Shown here piece after piece: positions 1 through 9,010 of a stretch of 64,000 bases of DNA. Location: assembly GCF_000685015.1 (NCBI RefSeq), contig NZ_BAYA01000019.1:87564-151563 (forward strand), given 5' to 3'. Position numbers and translations under genes: made by a program. The notes beneath the pieces were generated by a model. The model was given only the letters and a program-made list of their open reading frames with translations, had not been told where the DNA came from and searched no databases. This DNA is from Paraburkholderia bannensis NBRC 103871. Lineage in GTDB: Bacteria > Pseudomonadota > Gammaproteobacteria > Burkholderiales > Burkholderiaceae. The first letter of the stretch is position 1. Each line of letters starts with the position of its first letter.

Positions 1-77
1 GTGCCGTTCCCGCAGAGCCGCGTAGGCCTGCGCGCCTGATCACCAACGCGCGAAAAGCGCCGCCAGGACATCCGATC

Positions 78-2180
78 ATGGACACCGCAACCGTCTCTCC
101 CGCCACTACGCCCTCACCCTGGCACGCCGGGGAACTGGCGATGCAGCGCGCTGCCGGTGTCGAACAACGCATGGACGGGGTCGGGCGGCGCAATCTGCGC
201 GACCATCTGATCGAGCAGCATCGGCATTTCTATCCGCAGTTGCCGTTCGTGGTGCTGGGCGCCGTCGATCCATCGGGCGATGTATGGGCGACGGTGCGCG
301 CGCATCGGCCCGGCTTCCTGCACGCGCCCGATGCGAAACATCTGCATGTCGCGCTCGATCGCGACCCGGACGATCCTGCCGATGCGGGCATGAACGACGG
401 CGCGGCGCTCGCCCTGCTCGGCATCGAGTTGCCGACGCGCCGGCGCAATCGACTGAACGGCAGCGTGCAACGGACGGCCCAAGGCGACGGCGTGGGTTTC
501 GATCTGCTGGTCGAGCATAGCTATGGCAACTGCCCGCAATATATTTTCCAGCGTGACGCCCAGTTCGTGCGCGACCCCGACCTGCACAGCGATATCGCGC
601 CGGTCGTGAGCGATCGCCTCGATGAGCGGGCGCGCGCCATCGTCGAGCGCGCCGACTCGTTTTACGTGGCGACCTATGTCGATCGCGAGGACGGCCATCG
701 TCAGGTCGATGTTTCCCATCGCGGCGGCAAGGCGGGCTTCGTGCGCGTGGACGCACAAGGCGTTTTCACGGTGCCCGATTTCGCGGGCAACCTGTTCTTC
801 AACACGCTCGGCAATATCTTCGCCAATCCGCGCGCGGGGCTTGTGTTCGTCGATTACGCGAGCGGCGACCTGCTGCAATTGACCGGCAGCGCCGAAGTCG
901 TGCTCGACTCGCCGGAGATCGCCGCGTTCCAGGGCGCGGAGCGTCTGTGGCGCTTCACGCCGCAACGCGTGGTGTTTCGCGCCGGTGCGTTGCCGTTGCG
1001 CTGGACGTCGCGCGCCAACGGCGCGTCGGCCAATTCGGCGCTCACGGGCGACTGGTCTGAAGCCGCCGAACGCATCAAGGCGCAAGCGCTCGCCAACGCA
1101 TGGCGGCCCTTCACCATCGAGCGCATCGCCGACGAAAGTCGCACGATCCGCTCGTTCTACCTGCAACCCGCCGACGACGCGGGTCTCGTGCGCCACGCAG
1201 CCGGCCAGCATCTGCCGATCCGCGTCACGCTGCCAGGCGACACGAAGCCAACGCTGCGCACCTACACGCTTTCCGTCGCGCCTTCGGACGGCCTGTACCG
1301 CATCAGCGTGAAACGCGAAGGGCGCGTGTCGAGCTATCTGCACGACACGCTCAAAGCGGGCGATCGAATCGAGGCGCGCGCGCCAGCGGGCGATTTCACG
1401 ATCGATGCGCACGCAACGAGACCGGCGGTCTTGCTTGCGGCAGGCGTGGGCGTCACCCCCATGCTCGCGATGCTGCGCCACATCGTCTACGAGGGGCTGC
1501 GCACGCGCCGCATTCGTCCGACGTGGTTTATCTACGCAGCCCATACGAAAGCCGAGCGCGCGTTCGACGAAGAACTCCAGGCGCTCGTGCGGGCGGCGGG
1601 CGGAGCGGTCAAGCTGTTCAACGTGCTCAGCGATTCGACCGACGCACGGGCGGGACGCGACTACCAGGCATCGGGCCGCATCGACATGGGCATGCTTGGC
1701 GAAGTGCTGCCTTTCAACGATTACGACTTTTATCTGTGCGGCCCAGGCGGCTTCATGCAGTCGATCTACGATGGTCTGCGCGGCCTGAATATCGCCGATT
1801 CGCGCATTCACGCGGAAGCGTTCGGCCCCGCCGCGCTCAAGCGCCAGCCGGACGCAGCAGCGCAACCGTCTACGCCGCCGCGCGCCGCAGCAACCGTTGA
1901 CGCGCCGGTGCGTTTCGCGCGCTCGACCAAAGACGCACTGTGGACGCCGCAAACCAGCGGCACCCTGCTCGAACTCGCCGAGGCCAACGGTCTCGCGCCG
2001 GAATTCAGTTGCCGGGGCGGCAGTTGCGGCACCTGCCGCACGCGCATTCTGGAAGGCGCGGTCGCTTATCCGGGCCAGCCGCCCGCCGCTGCCGTCAGCG
2101 AAAACGAAGCACTGATCTGCTGCGCGGTGCCTGCCGCCCCCGACGCTGGCGCAGCGGCCACGCTGGTGCTCGACCTGTAA
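78..2180 (+). CDS. PNPOx-like / FNR-like / 2Fe-2S ferredoxin fusion oxidoreductase
   Basis: A 700-residue fusion. Residues about 35-300 resemble the FMN-binding split barrel of the pyridoxamine-phosphate-oxidase superfamily and seem to hold two related stretches (about 50-150 and 190-300). Residues about 340-580 are a ferredoxin-NADP-reductase-like module, with RTYTLS (394-399) as the flavin-binding motif, a glycine-rich AAGVGVTPM around 454-462 and YLCGPGGFM (552-560) for the nicotinamide nucleotide. The C-terminus is a plant-type 2Fe-2S ferredoxin with cysteines 645, 650, 653 and 681 or 682. Electrons would run NAD(P)H to flavin to iron-sulfur. The physiological acceptor is not evident. The ATG has AGGA about 9 nt upstream. 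Cytosolic; no signal peptide. A LysR gene follows 85 bp downstream. Confidence 0.85.
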   Translation: MDTATVSPATTPSPWHAGELAMQRAAGVEQRMDGVGRRNLRDHLIEQHRHFYPQLPFVVLGAVDPSGDVWATVRAHRPGFLHAPDAKHLHVALDRDPDDPADAGMNDGAALALLGIELPTRRRNRLNGSVQRTAQGDGVGFDLLVEHSYGNCPQYIFQRDAQFVRDPDLHSDIAPVVSDRLDERARAIVERADSFYVATYVDREDGHRQVDVSHRGGKAGFVRVDAQGVFTVPDFAGNLFFNTLGNIFANPRAGLVFVDYASGDLLQLTGSAEVVLDSPEIAAFQGAERLWRFTPQRVVFRAGALPLRWTSRANGASANSALTGDWSEAAERIKAQALANAWRPFTIERIADESRTIRSFYLQPADDAGLVRHAAGQHLPIRVTLPGDTKPTLRTYTLSVAPSDGLYRISVKREGRVSSYLHDTLKAGDRIEARAPAGDFTIDAHATRPAVLLAAGVGVTPMLAMLRHIVYEGLRTRRIRPTWFIYAAHTKAERAFDEELQALVRAAGGAVKLFNVLSDSTDARAGRDYQASGRIDMGMLGEVLPFNDYDFYLCGPGGFMQSIYDGLRGLNIADSRIHAEAFGPAALKRQPDAAAQPSTPPRAAATVDAPVRFARSTKDALWTPQTSGTLLELAEANGLAPEFSCRGGSCGTCRTRILEGAVAYPGQPPAAAVSENEALICCAVPAAPDAGAAATLVLDL

Positions 2181-2265
2181 GCCGATGCGCCACGCGACGA
2201 TGTCACCCCACTGTATACTGCGGGCACCTGTCACCCTCGTTCCGCCCTCGCGCGGACCCCGCGCC

Positions 2266-3168
2266 ATGGACCGTCTGCAGGCGATGACCGCTTTCCTCTC
2301 AGTGGTGGATAACGGCGGTTTCGCCGCGGCAGCGCGCAAGCTCAAGGTCTCGCCGTCCGTCGTCACGCGTATCGTCGGCGAGCTGGAAGACACGCTCGGC
2401 GTGCGCCTGCTCACCCGCACCACCCGCATCGTGCGCGTGACCGAGGCGGGCGAAGGTTATGCCGAAAGCTGCCGCCGTATTCTCAGCGATATCGAGGAAG
2501 CCGATCATAACGTCGCGGGCAACCTTGAAGTCCCGCGAGGACTCCTGAGCATTACCGCCTCCGTGCTGTTCGGGCGCATTTTCGTCATGCCCGTCGTGCT
2601 CGAATATCTGCGCACCTATGATGACGCCGACGTGCGCTGCTGGTTTCTCGACCGGCTGGTCAACCTGATCGACGAGGGCATCGACGTGGGCGTGCGGATC
2701 GGCGAGCTGGCCGATTCGTCGATGCAGGCCGTGCGCGTGGGCAGAGTGCGGCGCGTGGTCGTCGCGTCGCGGGACTATCTGGACAAACATGGCGTGCCGC
2801 CGCGGCCCGATCAGCTCGACGGACATGTGCTGATTACCGTGAGCGGCGCGTCGTCGTTGCCCGAATGGCGCTTTGGCGCGCACGCGCCGCGCACCACGGC
2901 GCAAAAGCGCGCGCGCCTGTCCGTCACGACCAACGATGCCGCGATTGCCGCCGCGGTCGACGGCTTTGGCCTGACGCAGGCGCTGTCGTATCAAGTCGCG
3001 CATCAACTCGAAGCGGGCCAATTGCGGATCGTGATGGCCGACTACGAACCACATCCGCTGCCCATCCATGTTCTGCACCGCGAAGGCCGTCACGCCACGC
3101 GCAAAGTGCGCGCGTTTCTCGATCTGGCGATCGAGCGCTTGCGCGCGAATGCTTCGTTAAATCCGTAG
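2266..3168 (+). CDS. LysR-family transcriptional regulator
   Basis: 300 residues. The N-terminal winged helix-turn-helix (residues about 1-60, starting MDRLQAMTAF) is typical of the AaeR/DsdC-like LysR branch, followed by a periplasmic-binding-protein-like effector domain. The frame is open back to an ATG at 2185, but the conserved LysR start falls at 2266, so that is used. The gene ends 12 bp before the quinone-oxidoreductase-like gene on the same strand, so it probably controls or is co-transcribed with that gene. The effector is unknown. Confidence 0.88.
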   Translation: MDRLQAMTAFLSVVDNGGFAAAARKLKVSPSVVTRIVGELEDTLGVRLLTRTTRIVRVTEAGEGYAESCRRILSDIEEADHNVAGNLEVPRGLLSITASVLFGRIFVMPVVLEYLRTYDDADVRCWFLDRLVNLIDEGIDVGVRIGELADSSMQAVRVGRVRRVVVASRDYLDKHGVPPRPDQLDGHVLITVSGASSLPEWRFGAHAPRTTAQKRARLSVTTNDAAIAAAVDGFGLTQALSYQVAHQLEAGQLRIVMADYEPHPLPIHVLHREGRHATRKVRAFLDLAIERLRANASLNP

Positions 3169-3180
3169 CCCGGAGACCCC

Positions 3181-4179
3181 ATGTCGTCCCACACCATGAA
3201 AGCCGCACTGCTCGCCGCGCCCAATGCACCGTTCACGCTCACCGACGTGCCACGCCCCCAGGCAGGCAAAGGCGAAGTGCTCGTGCGCATTCACGCGAGC
3301 GCGGTGAATCCGCTCGACACCAAGATCCGTCGCGGCGCTGCCGGGCATGCGCAGCATCCGTTGCCCGCGATCCTCGGCATCGATATGGCGGGCGAAGTCG
3401 CGGAAGTTGGCGAAGGCGTCACTGCGTTCAAGCCCGGCGACAAGGTGTATGGCATGACGGGCGGTGTCGGCGGCGTGCAAGGCTCGCTTGCGGAATTCGC
3501 CGCTGTCGATGCGCGGCTGCTGGCGCCCGCGCCGTCGACCTTGAGCCTGCGTGAAGCGGCGACGTTGCCGCTCGCGTTCATCACCGCGTGGGAGGGCCTG
3601 GTCGATCGCGCGCGCGTGCAGCCGGGTCAAAGCGTGCTGGTGTTGGGCGGCACGGGCGCGGTGGGCCAGGCCGCAATCCAGCTCGCGAAGGCGCTGGGCG
3701 CGAGGGTATTCGCCACAGCAGGCGCATCGCGCCGTGCGCTGGTTGAATGCTTCGGCATCCAAAGCATTGATAGCGCCACGACGGACGTGCAGGAAGTCGT
3801 CGCGCACTACACGGACGGCCGCGGCTTCGACATCGTCTACGACACCGCAGGCGGCGCAAGCCTCGACCATGCGTTTCATGCCGTGGCGCGCTTCGGCCAT
3901 GTCGTCAGCGCGCTTGGCTGGGGCACACATGCGCTCGCGCCGTTGTCGTTTCGCGCGGCCAGTTATTCCGGCGTGTTCACATTGCTGCCGCTGCTCAGCG
4001 GCGAAGGACGCGCGGCGCATGGCGAGATCCTGCGCGAAACCGGCAAGCTCGCGGAACAGGGCAAGATCGACGTGACGCTCGACCCGCGCCGCTTCACGCT
4101 CGCCAACGTGGACGATGCGCACGCACTCGTGGAAGCGCGCGAGGCCGAAGGCAAGGTCGTCGTCGATATCGTCGCGTAA
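3181..4179 (+). CDS. Quinone-oxidoreductase-like MDR-family dehydrogenase
   Basis: 332 residues of the medium-chain dehydrogenase/reductase superfamily, zinc-free QOR-like branch. There is a GroES-like N-domain (ASAVNPLDTKIRRG) and a Rossmann domain with VLGGTGAVGQAAIQLAK around residue 156. The structural- and catalytic-zinc cysteine clusters of true alcohol dehydrogenases are absent. It likely uses NADPH to reduce a quinone or enone; the substrate is unknown. GGAG lies about 8 nt before the ATG. It follows the LysR gene by 12 bp, so the two probably form an operon. Confidence 0.85.
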   Translation: MSSHTMKAALLAAPNAPFTLTDVPRPQAGKGEVLVRIHASAVNPLDTKIRRGAAGHAQHPLPAILGIDMAGEVAEVGEGVTAFKPGDKVYGMTGGVGGVQGSLAEFAAVDARLLAPAPSTLSLREAATLPLAFITAWEGLVDRARVQPGQSVLVLGGTGAVGQAAIQLAKALGARVFATAGASRRALVECFGIQSIDSATTDVQEVVAHYTDGRGFDIVYDTAGGASLDHAFHAVARFGHVVSALGWGTHALAPLSFRAASYSGVFTLLPLLSGEGRAAHGEILRETGKLAEQGKIDVTLDPRRFTLANVDDAHALVEAREAEGKVVVDIVA

Positions 4180-4206
4180 GCGATTTATGCGGCCGTCATG
4201 CAGCCG

Positions 4207-4620
4207 TTATGCAGACGGTGCGAGATCGAACTCGATCCGGATCCCGCCCGGCTCGTACACCATCATGTGACGTTTCGGGCCCTTGCCCAGCAGTTCGGGC
4301 CCGAACTCAACACGCGCGCCAGGCCAGTTCGATACGCGATGGAATAGCGTGTTGAACGCTGCTTCGCTGGCCGCGCGCAATGCCAGGTGATGCAGCCCGA
4401 TATTGGCCTTGCGGTCGAAGTCGACGCCATTGTCCGGATCCGTGCGCTGCCAGAGCGTCACGAGCACATGGCCGTCCGACACGAAAATAGCCGGATACTC
4501 GGCCCGCTCGCCCACCTTCTTCCAGCCCAGGCACTCGATAAAAAACGCGCTAGTCGCCGCGAGATCCTTTGCGGTCAAGCCGATATGGTCGATGCCTGCG
4601 GTCAGCGTTTCCGTGCTCAT
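4207..4620 (-). CDS. VOC (glyoxalase/bleomycin-resistance fold) protein
   Basis: 137 residues with a vicinal-oxygen-chelate fold: DHIGLTAKDL at the start, GLHHLALRA in the middle and GGIRIEFDLAP at the end, giving the usual His/Glu metal-ligand spacing. It lies 30 bp downstream of the Lrp-type gene on the same strand, so the two probably form an operon, opposite to dpaL. The substrate is unknown. A role in the neighbouring amino-acid pathway is inference from position only. Confidence 0.85.
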   Translation of the reverse strand: MSTETLTAGIDHIGLTAKDLAATSAFFIECLGWKKVGERAEYPAIFVSDGHVLVTLWQRTDPDNGVDFDRKANIGLHHLALRAASEAAFNTLFHRVSNWPGARVEFGPELLGKGPKRHMMVYEPGGIRIEFDLAPSA

Positions 4621-4650
4621 GAATTGGCTCCTTGAGTGTTCCGATCGAAT

Positions 4651-5130
4651 TTATTCCCCGGAAGAAACGAGCGGCACCTCCAGCCCGACCTTCACGCGGC
4701 TCATGCTCACCAGCGTCTTGAAGCGCTTCACATTGTTGTTCGAGAAGAATAGCTGGCGCGTGAGTTCCGTGTACTCGTCCATGTCGCGCACCGCGAGAAT
4801 CAGCACGAAATCCCACTCCCCCGCCACGTAATAGCACTGCTGCACCTGCGGGCAGCGCGCGAAGGTGCGCTTCATCGCATCGAGCAGGTCGATCTGTTCG
4901 CTCTCCACTTCCACGTTCGCCACCACCGTAATTGGATGGCCGGTTTTTTCGGGCGAGACGATTGCCGCGTAACGCTCGATCACGCCTTCGTCGACGAGGC
5001 GTCGCAGTCGACGGTTGACGGCCGCCGTCGAGAGATTCACACGCGCGCCCAATTCACTTTGTGGAATCTGGGCGTCGCGTTGCACCTCCATTAAAAGTTT
5101 GCAATCGAAAGCGTCGAGTTCGGTCGCCAT
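4651..5130 (-). CDS. Lrp/AsnC-family transcriptional regulator
   Basis: 159 residues. The N-terminal helix-turn-helix runs from about residue 5 to 60 (LDAFDCKLLMEVQRDAQIPQ, then LSTAAVNRRLRRL), and a C-terminal RAM ligand-binding domain runs from about 65 to 150. It is transcribed away from dpaL with about 150 bp between their starts, the classic arrangement for an amino-acid-responsive local regulator. It probably senses the substrate of the dpaL-M20 operon. The shared intergenic DNA is AT-rich (runs of T near 5155 and 5185), as Lrp-type sites often are. Confidence 0.9.
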   Translation of the reverse strand: MATELDAFDCKLLMEVQRDAQIPQSELGARVNLSTAAVNRRLRRLVDEGVIERYAAIVSPEKTGHPITVVANVEVESEQIDLLDAMKRTFARCPQVQQCYYVAGEWDFVLILAVRDMDEYTELTRQLFFSNNNVKRFKTLVSMSRVKVGLEVPLVSSGE

Positions 5131-5282
5131 ACCGCGTGCCTCAGGAGAAACGAGAATTTTTTGCAGAAAGCCACGCGATTATGCGATTTTTTCGCGGGGC
5201 TCGCGCAATATCATTTCAGCACTGAGGGCGTTTGCTGCGCCACCGATCTACGTTGGGCCTTGTCGCCCAGGAGTGCTTTTTC

Positions 5283-6515
5283 ATGTCGAATGCGATGTTC
5301 GTTGCCAATCCCCGCGCCGTGCGCGCCGCCTATCCCGAAGCGCTCGCGCGCATTCTCAATGTCGCCGCGGGCGACGAAAGCCGCGCGTGGCTGTCGCATT
5401 GGGACGCAATCAACCCTCAGCCCACGCCGCTCGTCGAGCTGCCTGGAGCGGCGGCGCAATTCGGCGTGGCGAGCGTGTGCGTGAAGGACGAATCGTTGCG
5501 CTCGCCGCTGGGCAGCTTCAAGGCGCTGGGCGCGCCTATCGCGCTGATGCGCCTCATTTTGCGCCTGTGGCCCGATCACCGACTCGATCCGAAAGCGCTG
5601 ATCGAAGGCCGCTACCGCGAGATGCTCACGCATTTCACCGTCATCAGCGCGACCGACGGCAACCATGGCAAGGCGCTGGCCGCCGCCGCGCAATCGATCG
5701 GCTGCGCTTGCGTAATCGTGCTGCACGCCAACGTGAGCATCGAGCGCGAGCAGGCCATCGCCGCCTACGGCGCGCGCATCGTGCGGATCGCGGGCAATTA
5801 CGACGAATCGGTCGAGCACGCCGCGACGCTCGCGCGCGACAATAGCTGGCATGTCGTCTCCGATACCTCGTACGAAGGCTACGAAGCGATTCCGCGCGAC
5901 GTGATGCAGGGCTATGGTGCGATTGCAGCGGAAATCGCCGAGCAGGCGCGCGACGCCGCCTTCACGCATGTCTTCCTGCAAGGTGGCGTGGGCGGACTCG
6001 CGGCGGGCGTGGCCAGCTATCTGTGGGAGCTTCACGGCGCAGCGCGGCCCCGCTTCATCGTCGTCGAGCCGAGCCAGGCGGATTGCCTCTATCAGAGCGC
6101 ACGCGCAGGCCGTGCGGCCAGGGCAACGGGCTCGGTCGATTCGGTGATGGCGGGACTCGCGTGCGGAGAGACTTCGCCGCTTGCGTGGCAGATTCTCGAA
6201 GCGTGCGTCGATGACTTCATGCTGATCGAAGACGACGATGCAGTCGCCGCCATGCGTGCGCTCGCGGCGGGAAACCACGGCGACGTGCCGCTCGTTTCCG
6301 GCGAATCGGGCGCGGCGGGCTTTGCGGGACTGGCAAAGCTCAAGAACGACGCGGAACTCGCACAAGCTGCCGGCCTGAATGCGCAATCGCGCGTGCTGCT
6401 GATCAGCACCGAAGGCGCGACCGCGCCGCTCGTCTACGCATCGCTCGTCGGCGAACCCGCCGCAGCGGTCGCGGCGCGTCGTGACGAACGCCTGGCCGCC
6501 GCAACCGCACCTTAA
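5283..6515 (+). CDS. dpaL: Diaminopropionate ammonia-lyase
   Basis: 410 residues of the fold-type II PLP enzymes, close to the usual size of diaminopropionate ammonia-lyase (about 400). SPLGSFKALGAP carries the PLP lysine (K80), ISATDGNHGKAL is the substrate/phosphate loop and GGVGGLAAGVASY is the glycine-rich PLP-phosphate loop. The enzyme converts 2,3-diaminopropionate to pyruvate and two ammonia. An upstream ATG at 5232 exists, but AGGAG about 9 nt before 5283 fixes the start there. It heads a run with two M20 hydrolases, resembling the E. coli ygeX-ygeY neighbourhood, and is divergent from an Lrp-type regulator. Serine or threonine dehydratase relatives are a less likely alternative. Confidence 0.87.
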   Translation: MSNAMFVANPRAVRAAYPEALARILNVAAGDESRAWLSHWDAINPQPTPLVELPGAAAQFGVASVCVKDESLRSPLGSFKALGAPIALMRLILRLWPDHRLDPKALIEGRYREMLTHFTVISATDGNHGKALAAAAQSIGCACVIVLHANVSIEREQAIAAYGARIVRIAGNYDESVEHAATLARDNSWHVVSDTSYEGYEAIPRDVMQGYGAIAAEIAEQARDAAFTHVFLQGGVGGLAAGVASYLWELHGAARPRFIVVEPSQADCLYQSARAGRAARATGSVDSVMAGLACGETSPLAWQILEACVDDFMLIEDDDAVAAMRALAAGNHGDVPLVSGESGAAGFAGLAKLKNDAELAQAAGLNAQSRVLLISTEGATAPLVYASLVGEPAAAVAARRDERLAAATAP

Positions 6516-6536
6516 CGCCAACGCCAACGCCAACGC
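6514..6536 (+). repeat. AACGCC hexamer tandem repeat
   Basis: Nearly four copies of the 6-bp unit AACGCC lie between the dpaL stop and the next start. If the next gene were begun at 6481, the repeat would be read as Asn-Ala repeats. It more likely lies in a 40-bp intergenic spacer. Confidence 0.8.
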
Positions 6537-6555
6537 AAAAAACAAGGACACGCTC

Positions 6556-7719
6556 ATGGAAAGCACGCTGCAAGGTCAACTCAAGAGCTGGCGTCATCAT
6601 CTGCATCAACGTCCCGAAACGGGCTTCGAGGAAGTCGACACGTCGGCTTACGTCGCGAACATCCTGAAGACGCTCGGGCTGGAAGTGGAACGCGGCATCG
6701 GCGGCACCGGGCTGGTGGCGACGCTGCGCGCGGGCAGCAGCGCGCGCGCCATCGGCCTGCGCGCCGACATGGACGCACTCAACATCGCCGAGCAGGCCCC
6801 GGGCCGCGCCCACGTCTCGCTCAACGCGGGCAAGATGCACGCGTGCGGACACGATGGCCATATGTCGATGATTCTTGGCGCGGCGCGCCTGCTCGCCGAA
6901 CGACGCGATTTCGACGGCATCGTGCGCTTCATCTTCCAGCCCGCCGAGGAACACGGACGCGGCGCGAAGGCCATGATGGCCGACGGGCTGTTCGAGCGCT
7001 TTCCCGTGGACGCGATCTTCGGCGCTCACAACATGCCCGGGATGCGTGCGGGCACGTTCGCCACGCGTTCGGGCGGCATCATGGCCAGCGAAGATAACTT
7101 CGTCATCCATATCAAGGCGCGCGGCACGCACGCGGCGCGTCCGCATATGGGCATCGATCCTATCGTGATTGCCTCGCAGATCGTGCTCGCGTTGCAGACG
7201 ATCGTGTCGCGCAATCTCGACCCCGGACTGCAAGCCGTGATCTCGTGCACGGAATTCATTACCGACGGCATTCGCAACGTCATCCCGTCGAACGTCACCA
7301 TCAAGGGCGATACGCGCAGCTATTCGAAGGACGTGCAGGCGCTGCTGGAAACGCGCATGCGCGAAATCAGCGAAGGCATTTGCCGCACGCATGGCGCGCA
7401 ATGCCACTTCGAATACACGCATGAATTCGCGCCGACGGTGAACTCGCCGGAATACGTCGATCTCGCGGTGACGGCAGCGCGCAATGTGGCCGGAGAAAAC
7501 TCGATCGATGCGAACGTGCAGCCGATGATGATTTCCGAAGACTTCGGCGCTTTTCTTCAGGCCGTGCCCGGTAACTTTATCTTTATCGGCAACGGCGAGA
7601 CGAACGCGCGCGGCGGCGTGCCGCTGCATAACGCGGGCTACGATTTCAACGACGAGATTCTGGAAACCGGTGCGCGTTACTTCGCGGAAATCGCGCGGCT
7701 TGCGTTGCCGCGCGGCTGA
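6556..7719 (+). CDS. M20-family amidohydrolase (hippurate hydrolase / YgeY-like)
   Basis: 387 residues of the M20D aminoacylase type. HACGHDGH (residues 95-102) gives metal ligands, and PAEEHGRGA gives the catalytic glutamate pair. A dimerisation domain lies in the middle (GTHAARPHMGIDP). The family hydrolyses N-acyl amino acids. Behind dpaL it may release a free diamino acid, or a related amino acid, from an N-acylated form; that is inference. The frame extends back to 6481 inside dpaL, but the ATG at 6556, after AAGGAC, gives the normal family N-terminus. Confidence 0.85.
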   Translation: MESTLQGQLKSWRHHLHQRPETGFEEVDTSAYVANILKTLGLEVERGIGGTGLVATLRAGSSARAIGLRADMDALNIAEQAPGRAHVSLNAGKMHACGHDGHMSMILGAARLLAERRDFDGIVRFIFQPAEEHGRGAKAMMADGLFERFPVDAIFGAHNMPGMRAGTFATRSGGIMASEDNFVIHIKARGTHAARPHMGIDPIVIASQIVLALQTIVSRNLDPGLQAVISCTEFITDGIRNVIPSNVTIKGDTRSYSKDVQALLETRMREISEGICRTHGAQCHFEYTHEFAPTVNSPEYVDLAVTAARNVAGENSIDANVQPMMISEDFGAFLQAVPGNFIFIGNGETNARGGVPLHNAGYDFNDEILETGARYFAEIARLALPRG

Positions 7720-7753
7720 AGCGCCTCGCCCTTTCACACACGACAGACAGCAG

Positions 7754-9010
7754 ATGACTACCGATACGACCTTGCGCATCGACGGCGCGCGCCTGATCCG
7801 GCAACTTCAGCAACTTGGCGAAATCGGCGCGGACGCCGAAGCGGGCGGACGCACCCGCATCGCACTCACCGATGCCGAACGCGCGGGCCGCGACCAGGTG
7901 GCGGCATGGATGCGCGAACTCGATCTCGACGTGCGTGTCGACCGCATCGGCAATCTGTTCGGCACGCTGCGCGCGCAAGCCGATCACGGCGATGGCACGC
8001 ACCGCCCGCTGATGATGGGTTCGCACATCGACACCGTCAAGAACGCGGGCGCGCTCGACGGTTGTTATGGCGTGCTGGCCGCACTCGCGGTCGCGCGCGC
8101 GTTTCGCGAAGCAGGCGTGAAGCCGGGCCGCTCGATCACCATTGGCGCGTTCACCAATGAGGAAGGCGTGCGCTACCAGCCCGACATGATGGGCTCCCTC
8201 GTGTATGCGGGCGGTCTTGGCGTGGATGAAGCGCTCGCGACCATCGGCATCGACGGCACGCGCCTGGGCGACGAGCTTGCGCGTATCGGCTACGCAGGCG
8301 ATCTGGAACCGGGCGCCATCGTGCCGCATGAATATGTCGAACTGCACATCGAGCAAGGCCCGATACTCGAAGCCGAACAGATCCAGATTGGCGTGGTGGA
8401 AAACCTTCAGGGCATTTCGTGGCAGCAAATCACGGTGCAAGGCAACGCCAATCACGCGGGCACGACGCCCACGCATCTGCGCCACGACGCGGGCTGGGTG
8501 GCCGCTGCGACGCTCACGTTTTTGCGCGAGCTGGCGGTGGCGTCCGGGACAACGCTTGCGACGGTGGGGATGCTGCGCATCGAGCCGAACGTCATCAACG
8601 TGATTCCGCGCAAGGCGGTTTTCACGGTGGATTTGCGCGATCCCGACGAGCAACGCCTGCAAGACGCGGAGCGCAAGCTTGCGGCGTTTCTCAAGCAGAT
8701 CGCGCAACAGGAAGGCGTGCGCATCGCCACGGAACGACTCGTACGTTTCGAGCCAGTGGTATTCGATTCGAGCATTGCGGCGACCATCGAAGCGTCGGCG
8801 CAAGCGCTAGGGTTTTCGCATCGGCGCATGACGTCGGGTGCGGGCCATGACGCGCAGATGATGGCGCGTATTGCGCCTGCTGCGATGATTTTTGTGCCAA
8901 GCCAGGGCGGCATCAGCCACAACCCGCGCGAGCATACCGACGACGCTCAGCTGATCGACGGTGCGCGTGTTTTGCTCGATGTCGTGTTGCGACGGCTCGC
9001 TGTTGATTGA
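7754..9010 (+). CDS. M20 allantoate amidohydrolase / N-carbamoyl-L-amino-acid hydrolase family
   Basis: 418 residues, the usual size of this M20 branch. GSHIDTVKNAG and LDGCYG carry the first metal ligands, FTNEEGVRY the catalytic glutamates and ELHIEQGP a further ligand. Members cleave N-carbamoyl groups from amino acids or open allantoate, releasing ammonia and CO2. It sits 34 bp after the preceding M20 gene, so the three enzymes probably form one transcript. Which substrate it uses cannot be told from sequence. The last 64 bp overlap the convergent AraC-type gene. Confidence 0.86.
   Translation: MTTDTTLRIDGARLIRQLQQLGEIGADAEAGGRTRIALTDAERAGRDQVAAWMRELDLDVRVDRIGNLFGTLRAQADHGDGTHRPLMMGSHIDTVKNAGALDGCYGVLAALAVARAFREAGVKPGRSITIGAFTNEEGVRYQPDMMGSLVYAGGLGVDEALATIGIDGTRLGDELARIGYAGDLEPGAIVPHEYVELHIEQGPILEAEQIQIGVVENLQGISWQQITVQGNANHAGTTPTHLRHDAGWVAAATLTFLRELAVASGTTLATVGMLRIEPNVINVIPRKAVFTVDLRDPDEQRLQDAERKLAAFLKQIAQQEGVRIATERLVRFEPVVFDSSIAATIEASAQALGFSHRRMTSGAGHDAQMMARIAPAAMIFVPSQGGISHNPREHTDDAQLIDGARVLLDVVLRRLAVD

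Noticed and set aside
1..77. Possible 3' end of an upstream gene
   Set aside because: Too short to identify; no frame gave recognisable protein sequence.
114..2429. 771-codon minus-strand open frame opposite the fusion oxidoreductase
   Set aside because: It is antisense to a gene with clear domains, has Arg/Ala/His-rich composition, and its length follows from the high GC of third codon positions.
6481..6555. N-terminal extension of the first M20 gene
   Set aside because: It would be Asn-Ala repeat sequence overlapping the dpaL end; the family N-terminus begins at 6556.
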